Origin: Massilia sp. PAMC28688
GTDB taxonomy: Bacteria; Pseudomonadota; Gammaproteobacteria; Burkholderiales; Burkholderiaceae_D
Direction of reading: 5' to 3'
Length of the DNA stretch: 64,000 bases
Assembly: GCF_019443445.1 (NCBI RefSeq)
Contig: NZ_CP080378.1
Location: 3,658,001 to 3,722,000, forward strand
The notes under the pieces: generated by a model
Told to the model about the DNA's origin: nothing
The model's input: only the letters and a program-made list of their open reading frames with translations
Databases searched by the model: none
Shown here: piece by piece, positions 1 to 7,135 of the stretch
How positions within the stretch are numbered: the first letter of the stretch is position 1
Layout: every line of letters starts with the position of its first letter
Made by a program: the position numbers and the translations under genes

Positions 1-2
1 GC

Positions 3-458
3 CTTGCCACGGCCGAGTTTGAAGACGGCGGCGAGATCGATATCCGCGCCGGTTCCATGGTGGCGCTGTACGCCGGAGCGGAGTTCGCGGTCAATGACCA
101 GATGGCCTTGCAAGCCAACATCGGTTACCACGTCGATAGCGCAACGGCTTACAATGGCGATATCCGCTTTGGCCGTTATCCTGTCGAACTGCTGGGGTAC
201 TACAAGGTGTCGCCCCAGTGGCGCATCGGCGGCGGCGCCCGCTTCGTCAACAGCCCCAAGCTGAGCAGCAGCGGCGCGGGCGACATTGGCGACTTCGAGT
301 TCAAGAACAGCACGGGACTGGTGCTGGAAGGCGAGTACAGCATCAACCCGAGCCTGGGTGTGAAAGTGCGCTACGTCAGCGAAAAATACGAAACCAGGGA
401 CTTCGTCAGCAAGCACGATGGCAATCACGTGGGCGTCCTGCTGAATTACTACTTTTAG
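3..458 (+). CDS. Outer-membrane beta-barrel protein, 3' part
   Basis: The reading frame is open from the window edge to an amber stop at 456-458, so the N-terminus lies outside. The visible ~151 residues alternate polar and hydrophobic positions in short strands separated by turns. The protein ends in an aromatic strand with a terminal Phe (Asn-Tyr-Tyr-Phe), the usual C-terminal signal for BAM-dependent barrels. Family knowledge says such proteins are porin- or OmpW/OmpA-like barrels; I cannot assign a substrate. The last codons and the stop are duplicated directly downstream (see 443-472). Product class is fairly secure, specific function unknown. Confidence 0.7.
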   Translation, partial: LATAEFEDGGEIDIRAGSMVALYAGAEFAVNDQMALQANIGYHVDSATAYNGDIRFGRYPVELLGYYKVSPQWRIGGGARFVNSPKLSSSGAGDIGDFEFKNSTGLVLEGEYSINPSLGVKVRYVSEKYETRDFVSKHDGNHVGVLLNYYF

Positions 459-472
459 AATTACTACTTTTA
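443..472 (+). repeat. 15-bp perfect tandem duplication over the stop codon
   Basis: The 15-mer GAATTACTACTTTTA occurs twice head to tail (443-457 and 458-472). It carries the last codons and most of the stop of the barrel gene. In the same frame the second copy again reads Asn-Tyr-Tyr-Phe, followed by TAA at 471-473. The duplication therefore provides a second, identical barrel C-terminus behind the amber stop. It lies immediately upstream of the tRNA-Asn promoter. Confidence 0.85.
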
Positions 473-490
473 AATAATTGCGCGGGCCGC

Positions 491-496
491 TATAAT
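491..496 (+). promoter_or_regulatory. -10 element of the tRNA-Asn promoter
   Basis: A perfect TATAAT lies 12 bases upstream of the first tRNA base. The expected -35 position (around 468-474) is poor and falls in the end of the 15-bp tandem duplication. The -10 assignment is a good guess from position and sequence. Confidence 0.6.
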
Positions 497-507
497 GCGG
501 CCTCTTT

Positions 508-583
508 TCCCTGATAGCTCAGTCGGTAGAGCGACGGACTGTTAATCCGCAGGTCCCTGGTTCGAGTCCAGGTCGGGGAGCCA
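508..583 (+). tRNA. tRNA-Asn (GUU anticodon), CCA encoded
   Basis: This is a 76-base cloverleaf with acceptor strands TCCCTGA and TCGGGGA. The D-loop reads AGTCGGTAGA, the anticodon GTT sits in the loop at 541-543, and the T-arm has the invariant GGTTCGAGTCC. The 3' end is discriminator G plus encoded CCA. It closely matches the known bacterial tRNA-Asn layout. It stands alone, with its own -10 box upstream and a terminator downstream. Confidence 0.97.
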
Positions 584-620
584 GAATCATATTTCCTGCG
601 CCAATGCGTGTGAAAGCCGA

Positions 621-654
621 AAGCCCGCCTCCCTGTGGAAGAGCGGGCTTTTTG
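621..654 (+). terminator. Rho-independent terminator
   Basis: The arms AAGCCCGC (621-628) and GCGGGCTT (643-650) form an 8-bp stem followed by a T run. It lies downstream of the tRNA-Asn gene and probably ends that transcript. Confidence 0.85.
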
Positions 655-784
655 CATTCACGGGCGGTCAGCATGACCGTTGCGCAGACCGCGCCTGATA
701 TTGTGATGTGCCTGCCGCTGCCCTGTGCTGCCTCATGCCGGCGCGCCGGCACTGGGCTAGCCTGTACGCAGGAGGCCGACCGCA

Positions 785-1627
785 ATGAAACTCATCTCTT
801 GGAACATCCAGCGTGGGCGCTGGCACCACGGCACCTGCAACCTGGAGCGCGTGGCGGCCAGCCTGCGCCAGATGGCTGATGCCGATGTGCTATGCCTGCA
901 AGAAGTATCGGCCGGCTACACGGATTTGCCAGGGTCCGACGGGCGCAATCAGTTCATCGAACTGGCGGCGTTGTTGCCGGAATACACGGCGCTGGCCGGG
1001 ATCAATACCGATACCCGGGTCGCGGGCGGCACCCGCCGGCTGTTCGGCAACATGACCTTGTCACGCCATCCCGTGCTGCAGGTATTGCGCCATGCACTGC
1101 CCTGGCCGGTGGACGCCGCCGCCATGAGCATGCAGCGCGGCGCCATCGAGGCCACCATCGATACGCCGTGCGGCCTGTTGCGGGTGGTTAATACCCATCT
1201 GGAATACTTTTCACCAATCCAGCGCGCAGCCCAGGTGGAGCGCCTGCGCGAGCTGCACCGCGATGCCCACCTGCAGGCGCTGGCCACGCCGCCTGGCGAG
1301 CGTGACAACGGGCCCTTTTGCGCCGTTCCCCGGGCCGCCATGGCCCTGCTGGCAGGCGACTTCAACTTCCTGCCGCAGTCGGCGCAATACTGGCGCCTGC
1401 AGGCGCCGTTTGACGAGGGCGTGCCGGCCTGGCAGGACGCGTGGGGCCTGACACATCCGGGCCAGCCCCACGCACCCACGGTATGCGTTCATGACGACAC
1501 GGCCATTCCATACGCGTTTGACTTCGTGTTCGCCAGCGCCGGCCTGGCCCGCCACGTGCGCAGCATGCGTGTGGTGGAAGGGCACTTTGGTTCGGATCAT
1601 CAGCCGCTCTTGATCGAGCTGACCTGA
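785..1627 (+). CDS. Endonuclease/exonuclease/phosphatase (EEP) family protein
   Basis: This 280-residue protein has the full EEP fold signature. Asn7 sits in the opening Ser-Trp-Asn strand and Glu40 in a Leu-Gln-Glu-Val strand (metal ligand). Asn136-Thr-His138 follows, then Gly191-Asp192-Phe-Asn194, and a C-terminal Ser270-Asp271-His272. These are the metal-binding and catalytic residues of metal-dependent phosphodiesterases and phosphatases. No signal peptide is visible, so it is probably cytoplasmic. The start is supported by AGGAGG at 770-775. The substrate (DNA, phosphoinositide-like or nucleotide) cannot be told from sequence. It is a single-gene unit facing the next gene. Confidence 0.88.
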   Translation: MKLISWNIQRGRWHHGTCNLERVAASLRQMADADVLCLQEVSAGYTDLPGSDGRNQFIELAALLPEYTALAGINTDTRVAGGTRRLFGNMTLSRHPVLQVLRHALPWPVDAAAMSMQRGAIEATIDTPCGLLRVVNTHLEYFSPIQRAAQVERLRELHRDAHLQALATPPGERDNGPFCAVPRAAMALLAGDFNFLPQSAQYWRLQAPFDEGVPAWQDAWGLTHPGQPHAPTVCVHDDTAIPYAFDFVFASAGLARHVRSMRVVEGHFGSDHQPLLIELT

Positions 1628-1634
1628 CAACAAA

Positions 1635-1660
1635 AAGGCCACGCTTCAACGTGGCCTTGT
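1635..1660 (-). terminator. Terminator between convergent genes
   Basis: A perfect 9-bp stem, AAGGCCACG (1635-1643) with CGTGGCCTT (1650-1658), encloses a 6-base loop. The T run follows it on the minus strand (the A run at 1632-1636). It therefore suits the leftward Q/G/S-rich gene best, although it sits right after the rightward EEP gene as well. Confidence 0.8.
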
Positions 1661-1698
1661 CGGCTCAGCCCGTCAAAGACGGGCCTGCTTCTGGTCGA

Positions 1699-2169
1699 TC
1701 AGCGGCTCAGGTCTTCGTCGTCATCCTGCGGACGCTGCGAGCCTTGGGCCGAACCCTGCGAGCCCGATTGCTGGTTGCCCATTCCCTGGCCGGTGCGGCC
1801 GCTCTGGCTTTGCTGGCCAATCTGGCTGTCGCGGTCGCTCAGCTCGTCGCGCTGCTGGCCCTGGCGGCTGCCTGGCTGGGAGCCGGACTGCTGGGAGCCA
1901 TACTGCTGCGAGCCGGGCTTCTGATTGGCCGACTGCTGCGACCCTTGCTGCTGCTGGCCGCTCTGCTGGGAACCTGTCTTCTGATTGCCCAGGGTGCTGT
2001 CCTGGCGGCTGTTGTCCGACTGCTGGTCACGCTGGCCGCTCTGGCCGGCCTGGTTGCCCGAGCCTTTGTTACCGGACTGCTGATTTTGACTCATCTTGTC
2101 TTCACCCGACGAGCCCGACTGGTTACCGCCCTGGGGGGTATTGTGGCCGCCTGCTTGGTTCTTGTTCAT
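1699..2169 (-). CDS. Gln/Gly/Ser-rich low-complexity protein
   Basis: The 156-residue protein consists almost entirely of Gln, Gly, Ser, Asn, Asp and Arg. Short degenerate units such as GSQQSGSQ repeat throughout, and the C-terminal tail is acidic (Asp-Asp-Asp-Glu-Asp). There is no signal peptide, membrane segment or cysteine, and intrinsic disorder is predicted by inspection. A ribosome site (AGGAG, 2175-2180 read leftward) precedes the ATG, and a terminator follows on the same strand. Both favour a real gene over the antisense frame. I do not recognise the family. By composition it resembles stress-associated hydrophilic proteins, but that is only an analogy. Confidence 0.7.
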   Translation of the reverse strand: MNKNQAGGHNTPQGGNQSGSSGEDKMSQNQQSGNKGSGNQAGQSGQRDQQSDNSRQDSTLGNQKTGSQQSGQQQQGSQQSANQKPGSQQYGSQQSGSQPGSRQGQQRDELSDRDSQIGQQSQSGRTGQGMGNQQSGSQGSAQGSQRPQDDDEDLSR

Positions 2170-2538
2170 GATGATCTCCTTGTGTAATTAGAGGCTGAAC
2201 AAGACATTCGCGATTGAACGTCTGCTCAGGTGAACTCATCTTATCGGCGCCGCCGGCCAGTGTGGTCAGACATTCAGCCTCGCTTTCGTAGGAGTCGCAG
2301 CTAGGGGTCTGTAGGAATCGGTCTAGATTTTCTGAGGAAATTGACAGGAAAAATGCCCTGTTTTTGTGCAGCAATCTGCGGTGATTCCCTTGTGCAATGC
2401 TGCACGGACAGCTTTATGCGGTGCACAAATTCCCCCCGCAGTGGAGTGACGTTTTACCAGGCGCACGCTTGGATGAACTGAGGAAAATGTCACTACCCTC
2501 ATGTAGAATACGTGAACATTGTCCTATTGAAATTAGTA
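2170..2538. promoter_or_regulatory. Divergent intergenic region with inverted repeat
   Basis: This 369-bp gap separates the leftward disordered-protein gene from the rightward hybrid kinase and must carry both promoters. It contains a perfect 8-bp inverted repeat, GTGCAGCA (2366-2373) and TGCTGCAC (2398-2405), separated by 24 bases, plus extra TTGTGCA copies nearby. I could not assign a convincing sigma-70 promoter to either gene. Confidence 0.45.
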
Positions 2539-4155
2539 ATGATTGACGACGCCTCTTCCTGCTCTGTACTGCTGATTGACGACGAGCCGTTCACGCAGGA
2601 TTTCGTGGCGCACTGCCTGCACGGCTGCACGGGCGTCTCCACCCATTACGATCCGCATTCCGAGCGCGTCGTCGAGCTGGCCCTGGAAGTGGCGGCCACG
2701 GTCGTGCTGGTCGATTTGCGCATGCCCGGGGTCGACGGTTTCGACGTGGTGCGCATGCTGCGCGCCCATCCCGACACCGAGCACCTTCCCGTGATCCTGC
2801 TGTCGTCCGAAGAAGATGCCGACATCAAGGCCAAGGCCTTTGCCTGCGGCGCTAACGATTACCTGGTCAAGTGGCCCGACGGGCGCGAGCTGGCCGCCCG
2901 CCTGCGCTACCACAGCGATGCCTACGTGGCGCGCCAGCAGCGCGACAAGGCCTTCATCTCGCTGCGCCGCAGCCAGGAGGAACTGGCGGCCAGCCAGTCG
3001 GCCCTCCACCAGGCCCAGAAAATGGAAGCGATCGGCCAGCTTACCGGCGGCGTGGCGCATGACTTCAACAACGTCCTGCAGATCATCGGCGGCAACCTGC
3101 AGCTGATCAAACTGCTGGGTGGCGTGAGCGACAATGCGCGCGCCCGCATCGACATTGCCCTGGCCGGGGTGGAGCGCGGTGCCAAGCTGTCGGCCCACCT
3201 GCTGGCATTTGCCCGGCGCCAGCCGCTGCAGGCGGTGGTGGTCAATCCCGGCAGCGTGCTGCGCGACATGGATGAAATGATGCGGCGCGTGCTTGGCCCG
3301 CGCGCCATCATCGAGACCGATATCGAAGACCGGCTGTGGAGCATCAATGTCGACCCGAGCCAGTTCAACAACGTCATCCTGAACCTGGCCATCAATGCGC
3401 GCGACGCCATGAGCGATGGCGGAACCTTGACCATCCGCGCCGTGAATGTGCCGGCCGGCTCGCCCCTGCTGCCCAAGCAGGCCTGCGGTGACTTCGTGCT
3501 GGTGGAAGTGGCCGATACCGGCTGCGGCATGGCGCCGGAGGTGCTTGAGCGGGCCTTTGAACCCTTCTTCACCACCAAGCCCACCGGGCAGGGAACTGGC
3601 CTGGGCCTGTCCATGGCCTACGGCTTCGTCAAGCAGTCCGGCGGCGAGATTGTGCTCAAGAGTGAACCCGGCGCAGGCACCAGCGTCAAGATCTTCCTGC
3701 AGCGTAGCGAGGCCGAAGCCGACCGCATGGAAGACAGCACCCCGGCGCCCCTGTTCGGCGGCCTCGAATCGATCCTGGTGGTGGAAGACGAGCACGATGT
3801 GCGCAGCACCACCGTGGAGCTGCTCTCGGCCCTGGGCTACCAGGTGTACCAGGCAGAAGACGCGGCCAGCGCGGTCGAGGTGATTGACTCGGGCGCCAAG
3901 ATCGACCTGGTGTTTTCAGACGTAATGATGCCGGGGAAGATGAGCAGCCTGGAATTGTCGAAGATCGTGCGCGCCAAGCTGCCGCAGGCGCAGATCCTGT
4001 TCACGTCCGGCTACGCCGAGGGTGTGCTCACGCATGACGGACGCCTGGACCCGGGTGTCAACCTGCTGCAAAAGCCCTACAACGCCGATGTGCTCAGCGC
4101 GCGCATCCGCCACCTGCTGCGCCGCCGCAAGCCGGCCAGTGCCACCTCGCACTGA
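2539..4155 (+). CDS. Hybrid two-component protein: receiver - histidine kinase - receiver
   Basis: Counting from ATG 2539 (538 residues), residues ~9-125 are a receiver domain with acidic pocket Asp14-Asp15-Glu16 and phosphoacceptor Asp59. A coiled linker leads to a HisKA box with His174 (Val-Ala-His-Asp-Phe-Asn). An HATPase_c domain follows, with N box near Asn282-Asp289, Asp-Thr-Gly-Cys-Gly at ~326-330 and Gly-Thr-Gly-Leu-Gly at ~352-356. A C-terminal receiver (~411-530) has phosphoacceptor Asp461. There is no transmembrane segment, so it is a soluble kinase taking input by phosphotransfer onto the first receiver. A GTG at 2512 is an alternative start. It converges on the phytochrome operon, which makes crosstalk possible but unproven. 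Confidence 0.92.
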   Translation: MIDDASSCSVLLIDDEPFTQDFVAHCLHGCTGVSTHYDPHSERVVELALEVAATVVLVDLRMPGVDGFDVVRMLRAHPDTEHLPVILLSSEEDADIKAKAFACGANDYLVKWPDGRELAARLRYHSDAYVARQQRDKAFISLRRSQEELAASQSALHQAQKMEAIGQLTGGVAHDFNNVLQIIGGNLQLIKLLGGVSDNARARIDIALAGVERGAKLSAHLLAFARRQPLQAVVVNPGSVLRDMDEMMRRVLGPRAIIETDIEDRLWSINVDPSQFNNVILNLAINARDAMSDGGTLTIRAVNVPAGSPLLPKQACGDFVLVEVADTGCGMAPEVLERAFEPFFTTKPTGQGTGLGLSMAYGFVKQSGGEIVLKSEPGAGTSVKIFLQRSEAEADRMEDSTPAPLFGGLESILVVEDEHDVRSTTVELLSALGYQVYQAEDAASAVEVIDSGAKIDLVFSDVMMPGKMSSLELSKIVRAKLPQAQILFTSGYAEGVLTHDGRLDPGVNLLQKPYNADVLSARIRHLLRRRKPASATSH

Positions 4156-4167
4156 CGCCCGCGGCGC

Positions 4168-4623
4168 CTAGTGCGGCTTGATGTAGCGGTAGGACCCTGG
4201 CGGCGGTTCATTGAGCACCGCCCAGAAGATGCCCAGGTCCGCGATGGCGCGCACGAATTCGCCGAAGTCGACCGGCTTGACCACGTACGCATTGACCCCC
4301 AGCTCATAGCTGCGCAGCAGGTCCTGTTCTTCCCTTGACGATGTCAGCATCACCACCGGCACGCTCTTGAGCGAGGGCGTGGACCTGATCACCTTGAGCA
4401 CTTCCAGGCCGTCGACCTTGGGCAGTTTGAGGTCGAGCAGGATGACGGCAGGATTGCCGACCTGGCGCTTGGCAAAGTCTCCCTCGCAGCGCAGGTAGTC
4501 CAGGGCTTCGGCGCCGTCGCGCGCGATGATGACTTCGTTGGCCAGCTGGCTTTTTTCCAGCGCGATCAGCGTCAGTTCCAGGTCGTGGGGATTGTCTTCG
4601 ACCAGTAAAATGGGCTTGAGCAT
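4168..4623 (-). CDS. CheY-like response regulator, Rcp1 type
   Basis: This is a stand-alone receiver of 151 residues with acidic pocket Glu9-Asp10, phosphoacceptor Asp64 (Leu-Leu-Asp-Leu) and a conserved Lys-Pro near residue 117. It has no output domain. It lies 6 bases downstream of the bacteriophytochrome gene on the same strand. In many bacteria a receiver of this class (Rcp1) is encoded next to the phytochrome kinase and is its phosphoacceptor. It is therefore the likely partner of BphP. The protein that receives its signal is not evident here. Confidence 0.9.
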   Translation of the reverse strand: MLKPILLVEDNPHDLELTLIALEKSQLANEVIIARDGAEALDYLRCEGDFAKRQVGNPAVILLDLKLPKVDGLEVLKVIRSTPSLKSVPVVMLTSSREEQDLLRSYELGVNAYVVKPVDFGEFVRAIADLGIFWAVLNEPPPGSYRYIKPH

Positions 4624-4629
4624 AATGAT

Positions 4630-6876
4630 TTAATCGTTGAGTTCTTTGGGAATACTGAAGGAGAAAGTGGCACCCTGGCCAGGCTGGGACTGCGCCCACA
4701 CCCGCCCGCCGTGCCGCTCGATGATCCGCCTGACATTGGCCAGACCGATGCCCGTCCCCTGGAAGTCTTCCATCCGGTGCAGGCGCTGGAATACGCCAAA
4801 CAGCTTGTGGACGTAATCCATGTTGAAACCGGCCCCGTTGTCGGCAACCGAGATGACCCATTCGTGGTCGTTATCCTGCGCGCTGACGCGAATCACGGCC
4901 AACTCCTTCTGGCCCGTGAATTTCACCGCGTTCGACAGCAGATTATACAAGGCCAGCTGGAGGAAGCTGGGGTCAGCCTTCAGGGTCGGCAAGGGGCCGA
5001 TGTCCCATTCGATATTGCGTCCGCGCGTTTCGATGGACAGCTTGTCGAGGCAGGAGCGCACCATGTCGGCCATCGCGATCTCAGTCGGGCGCAGGGCCGC
5101 GCGCCCCATCTGCGAAAAGCTCAGCAGGTCGTCCACCAGCTTGCCTGCCAGGCGCGCCGATTCCTTGATGTTCTTGAGGAAGCGCTGGCGCTTCTCCAGG
5201 CTGTCGTTGCCGGCCGCTTCGAGCAGCAGGTCGGAAAAGCCGACGATGTGGCGCAGCGGGGCGCGCAGATCGTGCGAGACCGAATACGAAAACGCTTCCA
5301 GCTCCTTGTTGGCGCGGCCCAGGTCTTCGGCCAGTTCGGCCATTTGCTCGGCGCGTTCCAGGGCAAGGCCCAGCAGGGCGCTGCGAAACTCCACAGCCAT
5401 CTCGATTTCGCCGCTGTGCCATGGGGCGCTGGTGCCGTGGATGGTTTCGCGCCAGCTGTCAAAGCTGGTGCGCGGCGAAAGCTGCGGCGGCGTACCGTTC
5501 GCCGCCGCCTTGTCGTACGGGTTGCCGGCCCAGTCGATGGTGTGCACGGTCTCGGGCCGGAACCACAACAGATAATGCTTGTGGATGCGCGAGATCGGCA
5601 TGGCCAGCAGCCCGCTGGCCACCTTGGTGTAGGCCGCCGCCGGGGCGAACACGCGGCTCAGCTTATCGGTGTGGAAGACGTCGGCGTGGGTGTTCATTCC
5701 CAGCCATGCCACCAGCTCCTCGATCTGCGCTTCGCCCGGCGCGTCGCCGTGCACCAGCAGGCGGTCGTCGTACAGAACGGCCACGCCGCCGGCGCGCGCG
5801 AACTGCAGCAGCGAAGGAAGGACGCTGCTCATGTTGTCGATGAAGTCGGCGCCATGGGTCAGGCCGCCCAGCATCGACACCATCACGCGCCGTACCTCGA
5901 GGCGGAACTGCAGTTCGTCCGCGTCTTCACGCGAGCCGATGCACATGGCCAGGATCTGGCCCAGCTGCTCGCAGGCGGTGCGCTTGTCAAAGGCCACCGG
6001 GCTGGGCGTATCATGGTGGCACGAGATCAGGCCCCACAGCTTGCCCTTGACGATCAGCGAGACCGACATCGAGGCCATGGTACCCATGTTGCGCATGTAT
6101 TGGAGGTGGACCGGCGAGACACTGCGCAGCGAGGCGAAGGACAGGTCGGTGGCCTTGCCCGTGACGGGGTTGAGCGGCGGGACCAGGCGCGCCGGCGTGT
6201 AGCTGGCGTCCTGGATCAGGCGGATCCGGTTGAGCAGGTACAGTTCGCGCGCCTGGCGCGGGATGTCGGTGGCCGGGAAGCGCTGGCCGAGATAGGAGTG
6301 GTAGTCATCGCTGCGGCATTCGGCCAGCACGTGGCCGTGGCCTTCCGGGTCAAAGCTGTACACCATCACCCGGCCGTAGCCGGTCACCGCGCAAATGTCC
6401 TGGGCCGCCAGGCGCGCCATTTCCACCACCGTCGACGCATTGTTCAGCTTGAGCAGGAAGTCGCCCACCTTGCGGTACAGGTAGCGCAGATCGGCCGGCC
6501 CTTCCTGTTCCGCCTTCTCGAATTCCAGCATCAAGAGGCCATCGTGGTGGTGCGCCAGGACGTCGAAGCGGGCCCCGCGCGCCAGTTCCACGGTACACAG
6601 AAAGATGGGACGCTGGCCAACTTCGGACTGGGCCAGTGCGGCCTTGATGCGCTCGGCCAGGCCCGCCCCGAGTAAGTGTGCCAGCGGCTGGCCCAGTAAA
6701 TCTTCAACGCACACGCCCGTGAGGCTGGACAAATTGTCGCTCGCTTGAAGAACTGTCAACTCTTTTGATAGTGCCAGCAGGAACCCGTGCGGCTGGATGC
6801 TGCCGGGGGTGTGGATCGGTTCCTTGTCGCAACTGGACAAGTCAAGATCGTGGGAGGTCGTTGTTACCACTGTCAT
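4630..6876 (-). CDS. bphP: Bacteriophytochrome histidine kinase
   Basis: The domain order is PAS-GAF-PHY-HisKA-HATPase. Counting from ATG 6876 (748 residues), Cys16 lies before Glu-Pro-Ile-His-Thr-Pro-Gly, the position of the biliverdin-attaching cysteine of bacterial phytochromes. The GAF domain has Asp-Ile-Pro and the Pro-Val-His-Leu-Gln-Tyr chromophore-pocket stretch. The PHY domain contains the Pro-Arg-x-Ser-Phe tongue motif. The kinase histidine is at about residue 535 (Ser-His-Asp-Leu-Arg-Ala-Pro), followed by an ATPase domain with Gly-Thr-Gly-Ile-Gly. It should be a red/far-red light sensor signalling to the adjacent receiver. No heme oxygenase (bphO) for biliverdin synthesis is next to it. 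ATG 6903 is an alternative start. Confidence 0.95.
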   Translation of the reverse strand: MTVVTTTSHDLDLSSCDKEPIHTPGSIQPHGFLLALSKELTVLQASDNLSSLTGVCVEDLLGQPLAHLLGAGLAERIKAALAQSEVGQRPIFLCTVELARGARFDVLAHHHDGLLMLEFEKAEQEGPADLRYLYRKVGDFLLKLNNASTVVEMARLAAQDICAVTGYGRVMVYSFDPEGHGHVLAECRSDDYHSYLGQRFPATDIPRQARELYLLNRIRLIQDASYTPARLVPPLNPVTGKATDLSFASLRSVSPVHLQYMRNMGTMASMSVSLIVKGKLWGLISCHHDTPSPVAFDKRTACEQLGQILAMCIGSREDADELQFRLEVRRVMVSMLGGLTHGADFIDNMSSVLPSLLQFARAGGVAVLYDDRLLVHGDAPGEAQIEELVAWLGMNTHADVFHTDKLSRVFAPAAAYTKVASGLLAMPISRIHKHYLLWFRPETVHTIDWAGNPYDKAAANGTPPQLSPRTSFDSWRETIHGTSAPWHSGEIEMAVEFRSALLGLALERAEQMAELAEDLGRANKELEAFSYSVSHDLRAPLRHIVGFSDLLLEAAGNDSLEKRQRFLKNIKESARLAGKLVDDLLSFSQMGRAALRPTEIAMADMVRSCLDKLSIETRGRNIEWDIGPLPTLKADPSFLQLALYNLLSNAVKFTGQKELAVIRVSAQDNDHEWVISVADNGAGFNMDYVHKLFGVFQRLHRMEDFQGTGIGLANVRRIIERHGGRVWAQSQPGQGATFSFSIPKELND

Positions 6877-7135
6877 GAGTATTGCGCGTCGCTCCGAGGC
6901 CAACTGCTATTGTTTGTAAAGCGACAAGAACCAGGACTCCAAGGCGATATGGCGGCTTTTTCGGAGAGGGAATTTTACTAGAACAACAGTGTCTGGATCG
7001 CACGTTTGCCCGGTTTTTTTGCAAGATGGTGAAGAAAAAACCAGTAGTTATTCTTAAGTTGTGAGTTTCAATGCAGGAGCATCTCGATTGGCAAGGCATG
7101 CTACGCTGTGCGGCCCTGTACTTTCACTGCAGCCC

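Noticed and set aside
1651..2187. Leu/Ala-rich 178-codon frame opposite the Q/G/S-rich gene
   Set aside because: It looks like a membrane protein only because Gln/Ser codons read as Leu/Ala in antisense. The minus strand has the ribosome site and terminator.
4711..6675. 654-codon open frame on the plus strand
   Set aside because: It is antisense to the bacteriophytochrome gene, which has full domain evidence.
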